Shown here: piece after piece, positions 33,911-45,312 of the stretch | Position numbering within the stretch: position 1 is the first letter of the stretch | Layout of the letters: each line of letters starts with the position of its first letter | Source of the DNA: Blepharisma japonicum | Taxonomy: Eukaryota > Ciliophora > Heterotrichea > Heterotrichida > Blepharismidae | Assembly: GCA_949751835.1 (NCBI GenBank) | Contig: CATKHK010000045.1 | Coordinates: 1-64,000 of the forward strand | Length of the DNA stretch: 64,000 nucleotides | Direction: 5' to 3' | The notes under the pieces: model-generated | The model's input: the letters and a program-made list of their open reading frames with translations, nothing else | What the model was told of the DNA's origin: nothing | Databases searched by the model: none | Program-made: the position numbers and the translations under genes

Positions 33911-34609
33911 ATGGGTAGCACATCCAGCAAAAAAAGGTCTCAAAATATAACCCTTAGTAAAAGGGTAGAACCTAATAATGAAAATATAAGCCAGCCAAGG
34001 AACAAAATAAAGAGAAGCACAACAGAACTGCCGAGATGTGGGCTGGGAGCCAAAAATTTAAAATCAGCTCATAATCGTAGGCGATCTCTAGATGAAAACC
34101 CAGACATTATTTTTGAAATTGAAAACATAAATAAGCCTGTCCTTCCAGATTATTTAAGTAATATTGACATCACAAATATTTCAGTTTTTTTTACATCTTC
34201 TGAAGTAATTCAAGGAAAATGAAACTACCTATTAAATAAAAGCAGAATTGAGTTTGACGAAAACAGCAATAAAATAATAGAAAAAGCCTTTATCACAGGT
34301 CAAAATTCCTGCAAAATTAAATTAGACCAAAAAGAAGCAAAAATAAAATTTTTGGAAAATAGCCTATGACTGCCAGAAAGCAATGATTCATATAAACTAG
34401 CCAGAGAAAGCTCAGCATCAGAAAGGTTCTGATGGCAAGCTGCTGATGGCTCTTATAGGCCGCTAGTAAAGAAAATCGAAGAAATCCTTACATATACAGA
34501 TGGGGAATTCCCATTTCTGCTTGATGGAGAAGCATTTCATATCAGCATCCACAAGAAAAAACTAGTCGAATTGTGTACAGGGTTAGAACATATTATAACT
34601 CTGAGATAA
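33911..34609 (+). CDS. Putative N-myristoylated protein with two WWE-like modules
   Basis: A 232-aa protein starting MGSTSSKKR, a classic N-myristoylation signal with a polybasic follow-up. The next 80 residues are basic and disordered. From about residue 95 there are two WWE-like modules. The first (KWNYLLNKSRIEFDE, then IIEKAF-x3-QNSCKIKL) and the second (RFWWQAADGSYRPL, then IEEILTYTDGEFPFLL) both show the Trp, the I-E helix and the basic/hydrophobic strand of WWE domains. Four Trp codons are TGA or TGG in key places. Assignment is by motif and needs profile comparison. It starts 23 bp after the Kelch gene. Confidence 0.6.
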
Positions 34610-34616
34610 TTTTTAT

Positions 34617-36665
34617 TTAAATGCATTCTAAAATTATTTCTCCGTATTCACTTTTCCCTATATGTCTTAATTTTGAGTCTAAAATTGTGGCGTGAATTTT
34701 CACTATATAAATTCCTATATTTGTAGGGATAATAGGAATTGTGATATTGCAGACACCAGCTGCTGTCGCTTTTTTTGTGTATGAAAAACTGAATTCAGTG
34801 TCTTTTTCTATTTGAGAACCATTAACGTTGAACTGTAAAAGTGGAGGTTTATGAGAAAGCTCAGTCACTTTTGCAGAAGCTTCTATTAGAAATTCTTTTC
34901 CTCGGTTTATTTTGATCATCCCATCTTGATTCATATCAAGAGAAATACTTATTGGGTTATTAAACTGGAAGAATTGCTTCGGATAATTCATTGGAATATT
35001 TAATACAAAATTCACAACCTCTTCTACAGAATTCCCTACATTTTCAAGTAAAAAGCAAGACTTTGGGTAATATCTTTTCAGCCGAGACTGAAAATCTTTT
35101 CCTTCTTTTATGGAATTTAGGATTAAATAAAGCATCCCTACAATGTCCCTCCATTTTTTTATACATTGTGTGGTGCTTTTTGGTAATTTGAAGAATAAAA
35201 ATAAGAGATTGTTTAGCCTGTTTCTAATATTCACAAATTCAGGAATTACTATAGAAATTTCTAGGTTTGATTGCAAGGACTTAAGATATTGGACTAAGAG
35301 AAGGCGGCATAGTAAAAATTCTGACTGAAAATAAATTTTATGTCCCAAGTCTAAGCAGCCTAAATGAGAAAGCGCAGCAAAACCATCAACAACTCTGTCT
35401 TTACGAGATTCATACTCAGAAATAATTTTTAGTGTACAGAGCCACTCATAGATTTTCTCATTTGAGCCTTTAAATTCTGTTTTAAGCTTGACAAAAAGCT
35501 CTAAGGCTTTAGAATGCAGACCTTCTGCCATCAGCTCACAAGCTACTAAATACTGCTGCCAGGTATCTAACTTGTGTATTATCTCATTTAAAGCGTCAAG
35601 CCAGCCAACTCTGATTATCATAAAGGCAAATTCTAATGTAGCTTTAGAATCAGCTATTTCTAATTTTAATAAGTTTTCTATATAAATCTGAGGCAGTCTT
35701 AACAGTTTTGCCAATTTGCAACAAAAATCTACTTCTTTTGATTTCTCATTTATCAACTTTTCAAGTCTATTCGCGATCCATTCAAAATCGCAATTTTTAT
35801 CTCAATTTTTATAAATTTCTTTATACTCATTTTCCTTTAAGATTTCTTTTTTCAGCATATTTTCAATGCCATTTTCGTCACTTATGCTTTGTGTTTCACT
35901 TCCCTCTTTAAAAATGACCCCTTTAGACCTCAATCTGGTTATATCTTCTTCTCCAAGAACTTCATTAGTCCCATAATGCTTACAAAGTTCTTTCAATAAA
36001 TTGATTTCATTATATTTAATCAAAATTTCTTTGACATGCTTGACTAACCTTTGGCTTCTCAAAGCTAAAAATGACATATGTTCCATCATTTCAGTCTTCT
36101 GGAACCTTTGCACTATAAAAGCATATGCTTTTTTAATGGATTCTTCATCATCTGGCAATACCTGTAGCAGTTTTCTCACACAATGTCTTGATATTTGTTT
36201 GTCAAACACATGTCTAGCAATACTTGGTGCAAAGGAAATAAGTCTTGGCAAAATGCTGCTGGCTGTTTCTCTTACCTGTCTATGTGGGCTTTCTAATGCT
36301 AATAGAATTTTGTGATGGACTTCTAAAAGATCTGTAAGAAGTGGCGCTAAAGATCCTAGAATTTTTAACATGTGGCATTGTGCAACAGGATCATTTTGAT
36401 CCAAAATTGAGGTCAACTGGCGGAAGAAATCGACCTTGGTTTTTATCATACACATCTCAGTGCTGCACTGCTGAAAGAATTGACAGATAAAATGCCTAAC
36501 ATAGTTTGATGATTTTGTGAATTCTACTGCCATGTTCATAGCGACAGTATTGACAAATATAGGTGAAGGCTGAGATTTTACAGCACTTGCAATACGAGTT
36601 ATCCCTGTTATTTGTAAAAAAGGATCACTTGATGATAAAGGTTTTAGATAGTCTAAATATTCCAT
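34617..36665 (-). CDS. INTS7: Integrator complex subunit 7
   Basis: A 682-aa protein from ATG 36665 to TAA. The N-terminal 200 residues follow INTS7 closely: SSDPFLQITGITRIA, PIFVNTVAMNMAVEF, SNYVRHFICQFF, DFFRQLTSILDQNDPVA, LKILGSLAPLL and VHHKILLALES. These are HEAT/ARM-type helices. The middle is helical and the last 130 residues are beta-rich (FNNPISISLD, VCNITIPIIPTNIG), like the C-terminal domain of INTS7. INTS7 is part of the Integrator, which cleaves nascent snRNA and other Pol II transcripts. The protein is shorter than animal INTS7 (about 960 aa). Its stop lies 8 bp from the convergent neighbour. Confidence 0.85.
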
Positions 36666-36678
36666 TTATTTATATTAG

Positions 36679-37158
36679 TTAAAAAATTCTTTTTACCAAG
36701 GATAATTTTGGGTTAATTGGAGTATTTGACCGGAAATGGCATTTAAGCCGCGGTGACGAATTTTTTGAGAAAATTGATCGGCGATTGACATCAGGGGTTT
36801 TGGATATAAAACTATTTGGAGAGCTTTCAAGGGATGCAGAGCTAAAGTCAGAGTCATGCAAAACAGAATGAAGAAGCATAGAAGGAGAGTCTGAGCATGA
36901 ATTTCTTAGCTTGTGTAGCGTAGAGTTTATGCTTGGAAATTCTTTTGGCTGTGGGGTAGAATCACTTGAAAATTTCTTTCTGCGATAATTAAGCAAGGAT
37001 AAAGGAATTTTTATTTTTTCTCGTTTTAACAGCTCCCTTGCTTTGGTTTTTAGGAAGACTTAATAGGAATTACTGCTATCGAATCCTTTAAGTGGCTTTT
37101 TTTTGGGGCTGAAATTTGATATTATCGCGCTCTCATCTTCTTTTATAGCTGGTAACAT
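36679..37158 (-). CDS. Small basic Ser-rich protein, function unknown
   Basis: A 154-aa protein from ATG 37158 (MLPAIKEDES) to TAA, with one 15-nt intron at 37059-37073. It is basic and rich in Ser, Pro and Asn (SMLLHSVLHDSDFSSASLES), probably disordered, with several S/T-P sites. No homologue is recognised. It sits between INTS7 (13 bp away) and the phosphodiesterase on the same strand. Confidence 0.65.
37059..37073 (-). other. 15-nt spliceosomal intron
   Basis: On the coding strand it reads GTAATTCCTATTAAG. Removing it restores GAT AGC A|TC and avoids a TAA. Confidence 0.75.
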
Positions 37159-37185
37159 TATTTTATAAATATTTATTAGTTAGAG

Positions 37186-39150
37186 CTAGGCGTTTTGCAA
37201 TTTTTTCTTCAATAGTGGAGGTGGAGAGTCATCTAGAAGATATTCAGGTCTTCCTTCATCGTATCGCTGGGCTTCGTCTTCCCAATAAGCTAGATTATTG
37301 AATATATTTTTTGTGCATATTTTGATTTCTAAGTCTTCTTTGTCTTGCTCTTCGTTATTGCTCACTACAAATTCTTCATAGCATTCAAATAAGGGCTTTG
37401 CTAAGAAATTCAAAAATCCCATTTGAGATCTAGAAACTACGATATTATTTCGGTCACATAAAGGAGTTACTGTCATTCCTTTTTGCCTTTCTGTATCTCC
37501 TTGTCTGAAAAACTCTTTAGTAATAAGCCCTGACCAAATTTTATGCAAGTCAAGCTTTTTCGAGCCATGGCCAATATCTGCACATTTAAGCGTTGCCTGC
37601 AAAGCCAAAATTCTGAACTTTTCGTCTTCATATTTTGTATGAGCTTTTACACTGGTTTTGAACTCATTGAGAACATCATAATGTCTCTGCAAGTCAGTAG
37701 CAAGAATCGACATAATCACAACTTTTCTAAATCTCAAATAATCAGCTCTTGAAAGTCTATCTATAATATTGCAATCCTCACTTCTTAATATTTTAAATGT
37801 GGAGCAGCTGTGCATATTTTCCAAAACACTTTGATCATTATATTTCAAAGCCAATTTGTCATCTTTTGCTACTAAAAATGCATTATTAAACCCAGGATGT
37901 CCAATATCATGACACAACGCAGCTACAATTAGCGAAAGCACATCAATCGACAGTAAATTTCCACATCTACCAACTCCTTCTCTAATCAAAAATACAGTCG
38001 AAGCTGTGACATCAGCAGAATGTAGTGCATTATGATAGAAATTTGTGGCATTATAAGATCTCTCCACATCAGTTAAAAAACTCAACAACTTATGAGAGTC
38101 TATATGGAATTCTTCAGTCAGCCCCAATGTTTCAAATACATAAAATCCTACTTCAAAAGCTGGCTTATCTGTTAATTCTAATAGTCCTAGCGTATCAAAA
38201 TCCCACATCCCTATTTTTTCCAAATGGCCGCCTAAGTCTTCATTTTCTTCTACAGTGCTTCTCATAACTCCAAAACTCACCCTTGTTGAGCCTAAGCTGG
38301 GAGGTCTTATGTTTGCCCTTTGAGCTTTAAAAATTGCTTCAGAGTTTTGCCCGGTATAAGCTACAGCTTGTGTATACCTTCTTTTTGCTTCTAGACTTAC
38401 ATTAGCCACATCAGGCTCTTCTTTTGGTCTTGACTGTGGCCATAATGCAGTCTCTGTGGTGACTAGGTTATAGATAATATCTTTTATTTCTTCAGAAGAC
38501 AGCCAAAATCTGGTATCAAGAGGTTCATTTCCTTCGGTGTTATTAATTCTGTCATGATTTGCAAATTTTATATCAGGGTCTGTATCTTTCCGCTCCTGTG
38601 TATATTCTACAGAATCTTGGCTTGAAACTGATTTTGTCCCATTGGTTTCTTGCATCAGCTTTAATTTTTTTATAATTCTTCTGACCCTCATTGACAAGTT
38701 TGGCTTGCTTTGTTCCCGTTCTTTTGAAGCTGCAAGTTCCACTTGCAGCTCTTCTAATTTTGTGTGGAGCTCAGATTTGGTATGATGATTGGAATTTTGA
38801 TGTAGAGAGTAAACTGCTACTAAAATGATAAGAATTGATAACTCGATAATGTTTCTATTACAAGTGGTCTTGAGAAGGAACCATAAAATCAGCTTAAATA
38901 TAAGGGTTTTAGGCTCGATTTCTTCAAGTGGAAACAGAAAAGTTGAAAGTATGAGACCAATTTCGAAAATTGATGGGTTTGATGTTGTGAAATAGATGAG
39001 GGAGTAGGTTATATAGTTTTCTGAAATTTTGATGTTGAGATAGGCGAGAGATAAGAGAATAATTGCTTTTGTAAGAGAAAATAAGTCAAAGTTTAAAAGG
39101 AATATCCAAACACTGAAATATCGGTATATGGTGGTTTGGCTTATATTCAT
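37186..39150 (-). CDS. Class I cyclic-nucleotide phosphodiesterase with N-terminal membrane segments
   Basis: A 654-aa protein ending in TAG. The first 118 residues hold several hydrophobic spans (VWIFLLNFDLF, IILLSLAYLNI, ELSILIILVAVYSL). A coiled-coil/basic stretch follows. The catalytic domain (about 330-620) has the metal-binding set: YHNALHSADV (372-381), HDIGHPGFNN (414-423) and KCADIGH (522-528). The enzyme hydrolyses cAMP and/or cGMP to 5'-NMP, here probably at a membrane. Membrane-anchored PDEs are common in ciliates, where cyclic nucleotides control ciliary beating. The nucleotide preference cannot be read from the sequence. Confidence 0.93.
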   Translation of the reverse strand: MNISQTTIYRYFSVWIFLLNFDLFSLTKAIILLSLAYLNIKISENYITYSLIYFTTSNPSIFEIGLILSTFLFPLEEIEPKTLIFKLILWFLLKTTCNRNIIELSILIILVAVYSLHQNSNHHTKSELHTKLEELQVELAASKEREQSKPNLSMRVRRIIKKLKLMQETNGTKSVSSQDSVEYTQERKDTDPDIKFANHDRINNTEGNEPLDTRFWLSSEEIKDIIYNLVTTETALWPQSRPKEEPDVANVSLEAKRRYTQAVAYTGQNSEAIFKAQRANIRPPSLGSTRVSFGVMRSTVEENEDLGGHLEKIGMWDFDTLGLLELTDKPAFEVGFYVFETLGLTEEFHIDSHKLLSFLTDVERSYNATNFYHNALHSADVTASTVFLIREGVGRCGNLLSIDVLSLIVAALCHDIGHPGFNNAFLVAKDDKLALKYNDQSVLENMHSCSTFKILRSEDCNIIDRLSRADYLRFRKVVIMSILATDLQRHYDVLNEFKTSVKAHTKYEDEKFRILALQATLKCADIGHGSKKLDLHKIWSGLITKEFFRQGDTERQKGMTVTPLCDRNNIVVSRSQMGFLNFLAKPLFECYEEFVVSNNEEQDKEDLEIKICTKNIFNNLAYWEDEAQRYDEGRPEYLLDDSPPPLLKKKLQNA

Positions 39151-39434
39151 AGTTTATATATTAAAATTGTGATTATTTATAAGGCAATATCGAAGCCATA
39201 TTTATACTTCATATAAATCTCAAAATTCAGCTTATTTAATTAAATGACTTTATTTTATGAAAAAATTACTTACCTTTAGCTAAAGCTTTTAGTCTTGTTT
39301 TCAAATCCATAGAGATTCTAAATCTTTCTTTAACTAAAAATTCATTATTTTTGACGATATATAGCTTCCTTCCTTAACTTAGATATCTTGCTAAAAGATT
39401 TATCCATTAATAAATATGTGTATTATCTAGTTAT

Positions 39435-42400
39435 TTAATCACGATATCTGAAATAATTGCAAGATTTTTCTATTCCCAAGCACAGCCCAAGATTTACTAC
39501 CAGAACCCCAGCCAGCTGAAACGAGTACTCAATGCTTGGAAATGGAAACAGCTCCAATATTTCAGGCAATGGGTCCACTTGTAAAGCAGCTGCCAAAATC
39601 ACCACAAAATACACCTTCAAGCTTTTAAACAGCCCTGCATTCTCCTGTAGTTTCTTCATAAACGGCTCTCCTTGATAATTAACTAAGAAATTCGCTGCAT
39701 TTATCCAAGAAGTATACAAAAATATTGCCGAGCTCAAAATATTAGGCTTGAACTCTGAATCTGGGTTAAAATCGTCATCTTTAAGTACAAAAGGTTTTGT
39801 TATATAATTTACATATAACAGTCCAATCAGCTGCACTGCAAACTGCCCAAAAACTGAAATAATGATATGAGGCTCAAAAACTGTTGATGGAGGATGATGA
39901 TGGCTTAATTTGTCCATAGGCACAGATCTTGATACAAAGAAAAAGAAAACTGAGATGCAGATCGCACCTATTGTAGCTTGTGTGTCCCCATATTTAATAC
40001 CATCTAAATAGAGGACACTTAAGCTGAATGCAGACATCAGGCAGTTTAAGGCTAAGATCTTATACATTTGGTAGGTTGTTACCAATGTGCATCTTCCTTG
40101 CTGGATTAAATGCTTTACTGCAAGAATTGTGGACTTTTTTGAAGTAAAATGGGCAGCCATTGAGGCATCACCAAGCTCGAGCATTTCAGATGTCAATGAT
40201 GGGATGTTAGGCTTTGTGATGGCAACTGGCTTGTTTAATAAAGCAATACCGGCATGTGCTTTTTTAAGCCCTCCAACGTCATTAGTGCCATCGCCACACA
40301 TAATGGTGACGTGCTTTCTGTTGAATTCGTTCACTATTTGTTCTTTTTGTGCTGGAGAAACTCTAGCAAAGACTTTTACCTTGTAAAATATATCTAAGCC
40401 AATTATCATAGGCAAGGCTTCTCCATTGACACATAGCACACTTTTATCAGAAATTTCTCCTGGGTTTCCTAAGTTGTCAACAACAGTTATTTCATTATTT
40501 TTAACCTCAATAAATCGCAGTTCTTGGCCATAATTAAGTGTTAACGCTACTTCTCCCGCTGTAAAAATATTATCCCCAGTGATTATGACAGATTTATGCC
40601 CAGATGTCAAAATTTCTTGAATTACTGCAGATGTGTCTGGTTTAATAGGACTTTTAAGTACTAAAAGTCCACAATATTGCAGCTTGTTTTCTAGCTCATT
40701 TCTTCCAATATCAGAAAGCTTCATTGTCTCTTCATTAGTTAATTCTCTGAATCCCAAAGCCAAAATTCTTAGCCCTTGTGATGCAAAATGCTCCAGCAAA
40801 GTTTTATAAAAAACTGGAACCTCTTGGAAAAGATTTTGAAGTACTTCAGGAGCGCCTTTTGTCACTAATAACAAAGGTTTTACAGGTCCATTTCCTGAAA
40901 GCCTTATGACAGTGCTCATTCTTTTTAAGTCTGAAGTGAAGCCAAATCTCTTTAAAATTGTTATAGGCAGTCCTTTGAAGTTTATACCATTTTCAGACAG
41001 CTGAGCTCCTATAGTTTTAAATGCTGCTTTTTCAACTGGATCACCAATAAAGTCTCCATTTACAAAGGATAAAGTGTTACACCCTGCGATTACTAAAGAA
41101 GCTTCTCTTGAGGAATCTAGCTGTCTTAAAGATTTTGACTCTGAAAGATTTCCTGAGGCTATGCTGAGTCCTTTTACTTCAAAATCTTGGTCAGTCAATG
41201 TCCCAGTTTTATCAAAACAGCAAATAGATGCTTTTCCAGCAAGAGGGAGTCTAAAAGGCTCAGTACAAAATATTTGTTTGGTTTGAAGAGAAAGGATTGA
41301 AGAGTTTACAGCTAAAGCAAGCTCAATAGGCAGCTCAGGTGGGACCACAGAAGTGATAATTAAAATGCACTTTAAGAGGAGCTTATAAGGGTCTCTTTTT
41401 GGGTCATCCATTGTATAGTAAACTACATAGCCTGTCGCCATCAATGCAAAAACCAATAAAATTGATATAAAGAAAAATGCTTCTTTACTTCCTACAGTCA
41501 GTCTATCTGATGAATATAAAATGGTCCTCATTAATTTCCCTTGGGTTGTATCCCAGCTGGTCCTTAGTACATAGCATCTCATCCCTTGAGTGTCTTTTCC
41601 TAGCTTTACATCTAAAATTTCAGTTCCACCCATCAGCAAATGAGTTTTATCTTGTTTTAAAGATAAACAGTCCTGTGGATGCCTTTGAGAAATATCGTCT
41701 TTCATCTGTGGGACTGATTCTCCAGTTAAAATTGACTCGTCAACTGAGCAGCTTCCATCCAGCAAAAGCATATCACAAGGTAAAACCAGCCTTTGGTCTT
41801 TTTTAGTAATCGACACAATATCCCCAGGGTACAACAAATCTGAGCTGATTTCTCTCCATGCTTTATTTCTTAAAGCTAAAATAGACTGAGGCGGTCTTCT
41901 CATCGCTTTAATTCTTTTCCAGTTCGCAATTCTCTGCATTACCACAGTACTTTCAAACACCACAAGCATAACCAAAGTATAAAATGAAAGCTGCCAATAC
42001 TCGTCAAGCATTCACAATAAAACACAAAATAATTGAAACACAAAGAAAGGAGCCAGTATATGTTCAAGCATTAAGTCTGAAAATGTAGGGATTGGAAGCT
42101 CCATTTTGTTTCCTCCCCACTTAGTTTCTGCTTTGTTTATAAGTTCTTCGCTTAAGGCTTTAGATTCTTTATATTCCTGAAAAGTCAGTCCTATAGGATA
42201 AGGGACTTTATTAAATTGGTTTGTGGAGTCATCAAAAACGTATTTTTTGTGAAAATATTCGAATGATAAAGGATTTCTTTGTAATGGGACGATTTGTCAG
42301 AGACGGTGCTTGTGCTTATGCTTTTTTGACTGGATTAAGATGTGGGTGGAGTTTTCGAGGGTGGTTGAGCTGAAGGCGACGATTCCACGTATGTAATTAT

Positions 42401-42602
42401 TTCAGTGAGTAAAGAGATAAAGGAGAAGCTGTGAAAGAAGAAGAGAAATAGCAATTGAAAAATAAATTAACCCAAAATATTGTTTCTAGATAGGGATTAC
42501 TCAATAAATTCAGATCAGGAAGAGCTGGGAGGCTAGAAAAGGAAAGATGTCATAGCGTAATAAAAGAGGCTTTGGCTTTAGAAATCGCTGATCTAGCTCC
42601 AT
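39435..42602 (-). CDS. P5A-type P-type ATPase (ATP13A1/Spf1-like)
   Basis: A 1,050-aa protein from ATG 42602, with one 15-nt intron (42486-42500) and TGA as Trp. The N-terminal region has hydrophobic segments and the P5A-typical KKYVFDDSTNQFNKVPYP stretch. The actuator TGES is at 288-291, the P5A hallmark PPELPIELALAVN begins at 416, the phosphorylation site DKTGTLT has its Asp at 459, and the hinge is MCGDGTNDVGGL. About six C-terminal membrane spans follow. P5A ATPases remove mis-inserted transmembrane helices from the ER membrane. It is somewhat shorter than yeast Spf1 (about 1,215 aa). This is a single-copy housekeeping gene in most eukaryotes. Confidence 0.93.
42486..42500 (-). other. 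15-nt spliceosomal intron
   Basis: On the coding strand it reads GTAATCCCTATCTAG, phase 0. Removing it eliminates a TAG and links the N-terminus of the P5A ATPase to the rest. Confidence 0.85.
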
Positions 42603-43617
42603 ATTGTTTATTTTAGAAAATTAAAAAGTTTTAAACATAAAATAATTCTTTGATTATTTTTATATAGGATTCAATGCTCTTGAATAAGGATATAAGGAGA
42701 TTAATAATTAAGAATTACTTAAGTGTATTATAATATCTTAGATATAATCATTCTCCTCAATTTGTTTTTTAGTTAAAATTAATTAATTATTTATTTATGA
42801 TAATTTATAAATATACTTGCAAATTTTTAAATAATGAAATATAAGATCTTACTTTTTAAATTTTTAAACAATAGATAAATGAAAAAGGATTGATTATTGA
42901 TTGAAGATTAAATACAATAAAATCAATTTTAGATATAGAGTATATAAAGCCATTTTTAAAAAATAACTTAAAATGGTATTTTTAAATGGAACACAACAAA
43001 TAAAAAATATTAACATAAAAACAATAATTATTTTATGTTATTTCAATTAAACTACAAAGACCATTAAGTATCTTGAAAGATTCTCTTTTATACATCATTA
43101 TTTTCTTTTAAAACCTTGAGAGGCCAGTTTTTTTGATTAAATCCGATTTCTATATAATTTATTAAAAATGCCAACATTTTGGCTACAATTATAGGGAAAT
43201 TGCAATTATTCAACCCAACACATATTAAAAAGCCTATCGCTAAATAATAATGCATAGACAAGCCAAATTTATGTTCTACATATTATTCCCTTTATACTAT
43301 CATATTATAAAGAATTCCAAGATATTATGCTTTTTAATAAATCTTACATCAGATTCAAAGCCCCTTATTGATCATTAGCGTATTTACTTCGAATTGTCAC
43401 AGGCCCTACCATCTAAATGCATTTGTAACCTCAAACTACTTAAGCAAAGATAGCAAACCTACTCGACAGAATTATCATAAATCTTCTAGACAATCTCTAT
43501 TCATCTATTTTAATATTCAAAAGTGCTATAACTGAGCAGCCATTATCCAATTAAAACTTCAGACCTATTTGATTTTGAATTTCATTTTTGCTTGCAGAAA
43601 TCGCTTGTTCAATAAAT
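42603..43617. other. Long intergenic region
   Basis: AT-rich. A frame that stays open from about 43,345 to 43,740 (TGA as Trp) overlaps the next gene in another frame but has no ATG; it may be chance or an unrecognised 5' exon. Nothing else is seen. Confidence 0.45.
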
Positions 43618-44349
43618 ATGTGCTTAATCACCCAGAACCCTGAGCTTTGCAACCATCAGGAGTGTCTTTATTTTTACTCAGCCTTTGCCCAAGGATTGCT
43701 TTCCTGTATGCAGTCTTCAGAAATCGACCAGGCCTACTCAATTGTCAACAACCAAAACACGATGCTACATATGATAATTAACAAGAACTTAGAGACAGAA
43801 ATTATCCTAAATAAGGTTCATTGTGAAGCACAGCAGCTTTCATTGTTTCTATCAAATCCAAGGCACTCTGAAATTATTGTGGAGCAATCTTACGATTCAA
43901 GCGACGTCTTTCGGCTATTAAGATCGCGAAGTAATTTTCAGTATACTTTACATTTGGAATCGGAGCTTCCTCCAATACTCTACAAAGAAAGAGGATTTTC
44001 ATTGGTAGTATCTCTTAGGAATTCTTCCAATGAAAATGTATTTTTAAAAAATCATTCGAGATGCAGGGTGCTACTTTTTACCTCAGACGATGAGCCAAAG
44101 CTACTTAAATGCAATATCAGCGGCAAGAAAATCCTTCGCGGGACAACAGAAGCAGAAATGAGTGAGCCGGGAATAGTCAAGTTTGAAAATATGGTCATAA
44201 ATGAAGTTAGTAGCCATTACACGAATGAAGTTTTTTTATTAGTAGTAATATGCTTAAGTAGCGACGATATCAAACCGCTTGTTATTGAAAACCTAAATGT
44301 CAAGGCAAGAACGATGCAAAAGAAAAACCAGAAATTAGTAAAAAATTAA
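43618..44349 (+). CDS. Protein with putative beta-sandwich domain, function unknown
   Basis: 243 aa from the first ATG (43618). The frame is open about 20 codons further upstream without an ATG, so the 5' end is uncertain. Residues 1-85 are helical with several Cys. From about residue 105 there is a beta-rich domain (FSLVVSLRNSSNENVFL, CRVLLFTSDDEPKLL, ILRGTTEAEM, VKFENMVINEVSSHY, EVFLLVVICL) ending in a basic tail. The strand order (a lower N-terminal strand, a 'G-T-x-E' turn, then an 'F-x-N-x-x-I-x-E-V-S' edge) recalls immunoglobulin-fold DNA- or ligand-binding domains, but I do not recognise the family. Confidence 0.6.
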   Translation: MCLITQNPELCNHQECLYFYSAFAQGLLSCMQSSEIDQAYSIVNNQNTMLHMIINKNLETEIILNKVHCEAQQLSLFLSNPRHSEIIVEQSYDSSDVFRLLRSRSNFQYTLHLESELPPILYKERGFSLVVSLRNSSNENVFLKNHSRCRVLLFTSDDEPKLLKCNISGKKILRGTTEAEMSEPGIVKFENMVINEVSSHYTNEVFLLVVICLSSDDIKPLVIENLNVKARTMQKKNQKLVKN

Positions 44350-44488
44350 CACCTGAATATAGATTTTCATTAATAATTGCGTTTAATTTGATAATTATTG
44401 CTTTTATGTAAAATCGCAAAAATAGAAAAGGATTTTGTATCTGGTAAGTAAAAGTTAAAATGGAGTATAGGAAATGTATATATAATTG

Positions 44489-44533
44489 GCAATCGGAGTT
44501 GTACTAGTTTTTGGTTAATTCTTGCCCGATTGC
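44489..44533. other. Stem-loop (8-bp perfect arms)
   Basis: GCAATCGG at 44,489-44,496 pairs perfectly with CCGATTGC at 44,526-44,533 around a 29-nt loop. The loop holds AGTTTTTGG, which loosely resembles an Sm-binding site. It is noticeably more GC-rich than its surroundings. It could be part of a small RNA gene or simply a transcript-end structure. Confidence 0.35.
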
Positions 44534-44764
44534 TCAAGTTGAATAGCTCATGAAATTAATATCCTATAATTTCTTTTAAATAAAGAAAAATTCATAAAGT
44601 TTAAATTAAGTTCCTAGAATAAAATAATTACCTTCTTCTATAGGCAAACTAAACAATTTCTTTTTCTTTAAGCTACTTTCGATTTTATTTATACAAGAAT
44701 TGCAATGCTTAGAGAGTCAGTTTTTTTTTACTCATATTGTGCATATTTTTGATATAAATAAGGC

Positions 44765-44917
44765 ATGCAATACTTTATTGCTATCGTTTTAAAAAACGAA
44801 GAATTTTTTGATCAGTTGTGCTTAGGTTCAGATATATTAGATTTGCCAACATTTTTATTAATAGCATTACTGACTTATGGATTTTTGCTTCATACACTTT
44901 TAAGCAAAAAATGGTAA
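44765..44917 (+). CDS. Possible 50-aa single-pass membrane protein
   Basis: ATG to TAA, 50 codons: a polar N-terminal half (LKNEEFFDQL) followed by a hydrophobic segment of about 17 residues (FLLIALLTYGFLLHTLL) and a short basic end (SKKW). The layout is that of small tail-anchored subunits of membrane complexes. No homologue is recognised, and the length is within reach of chance. Confidence 0.35.
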   Translation: MQYFIAIVLKNEEFFDQLCLGSDILDLPTFLLIALLTYGFLLHTLLSKKW

Positions 44918-45312
44918 AATACTGACAATAAATGTAATTGTTTGAGATAAAAAAAATAAAATTTTAATTCAAATTAAGCAGTTAAAATTTATGAATATGG
45001 GCAAAGTTAAGATTGCCCTATAATTTTATATAAATGATTTATTTATAAATGTTTATCCTTTATTCTTTTCAATTATAAAGGAAAAATTATGATTAAATTG
45101 GCAAATATAATAAGGATTTAAATTAAGTTCGTAATGCTAAATAAAAAGCTATTAACTTATGCTCTTAAATTAATTTGATGATTTGCATACAAGAATAAAT
45201 TGTCCAGAATTACTATTAAATAAAATTTTCAAAATTTTACTATGTTTGACTAATGCGAATTAATATTCCTTAATAAATAAAGAGATTTCTTAAATAACTA
45301 AAATTTACTCCA

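Larger units (their letters stand above)
44350..45312. other. Intergenic region with a small ORF and a hairpin
   Basis: AT-rich. It contains a perfect 8-bp inverted repeat at 44,489-44,533 and a 50-codon ORF at 44,765, listed separately. Confidence 0.5.
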
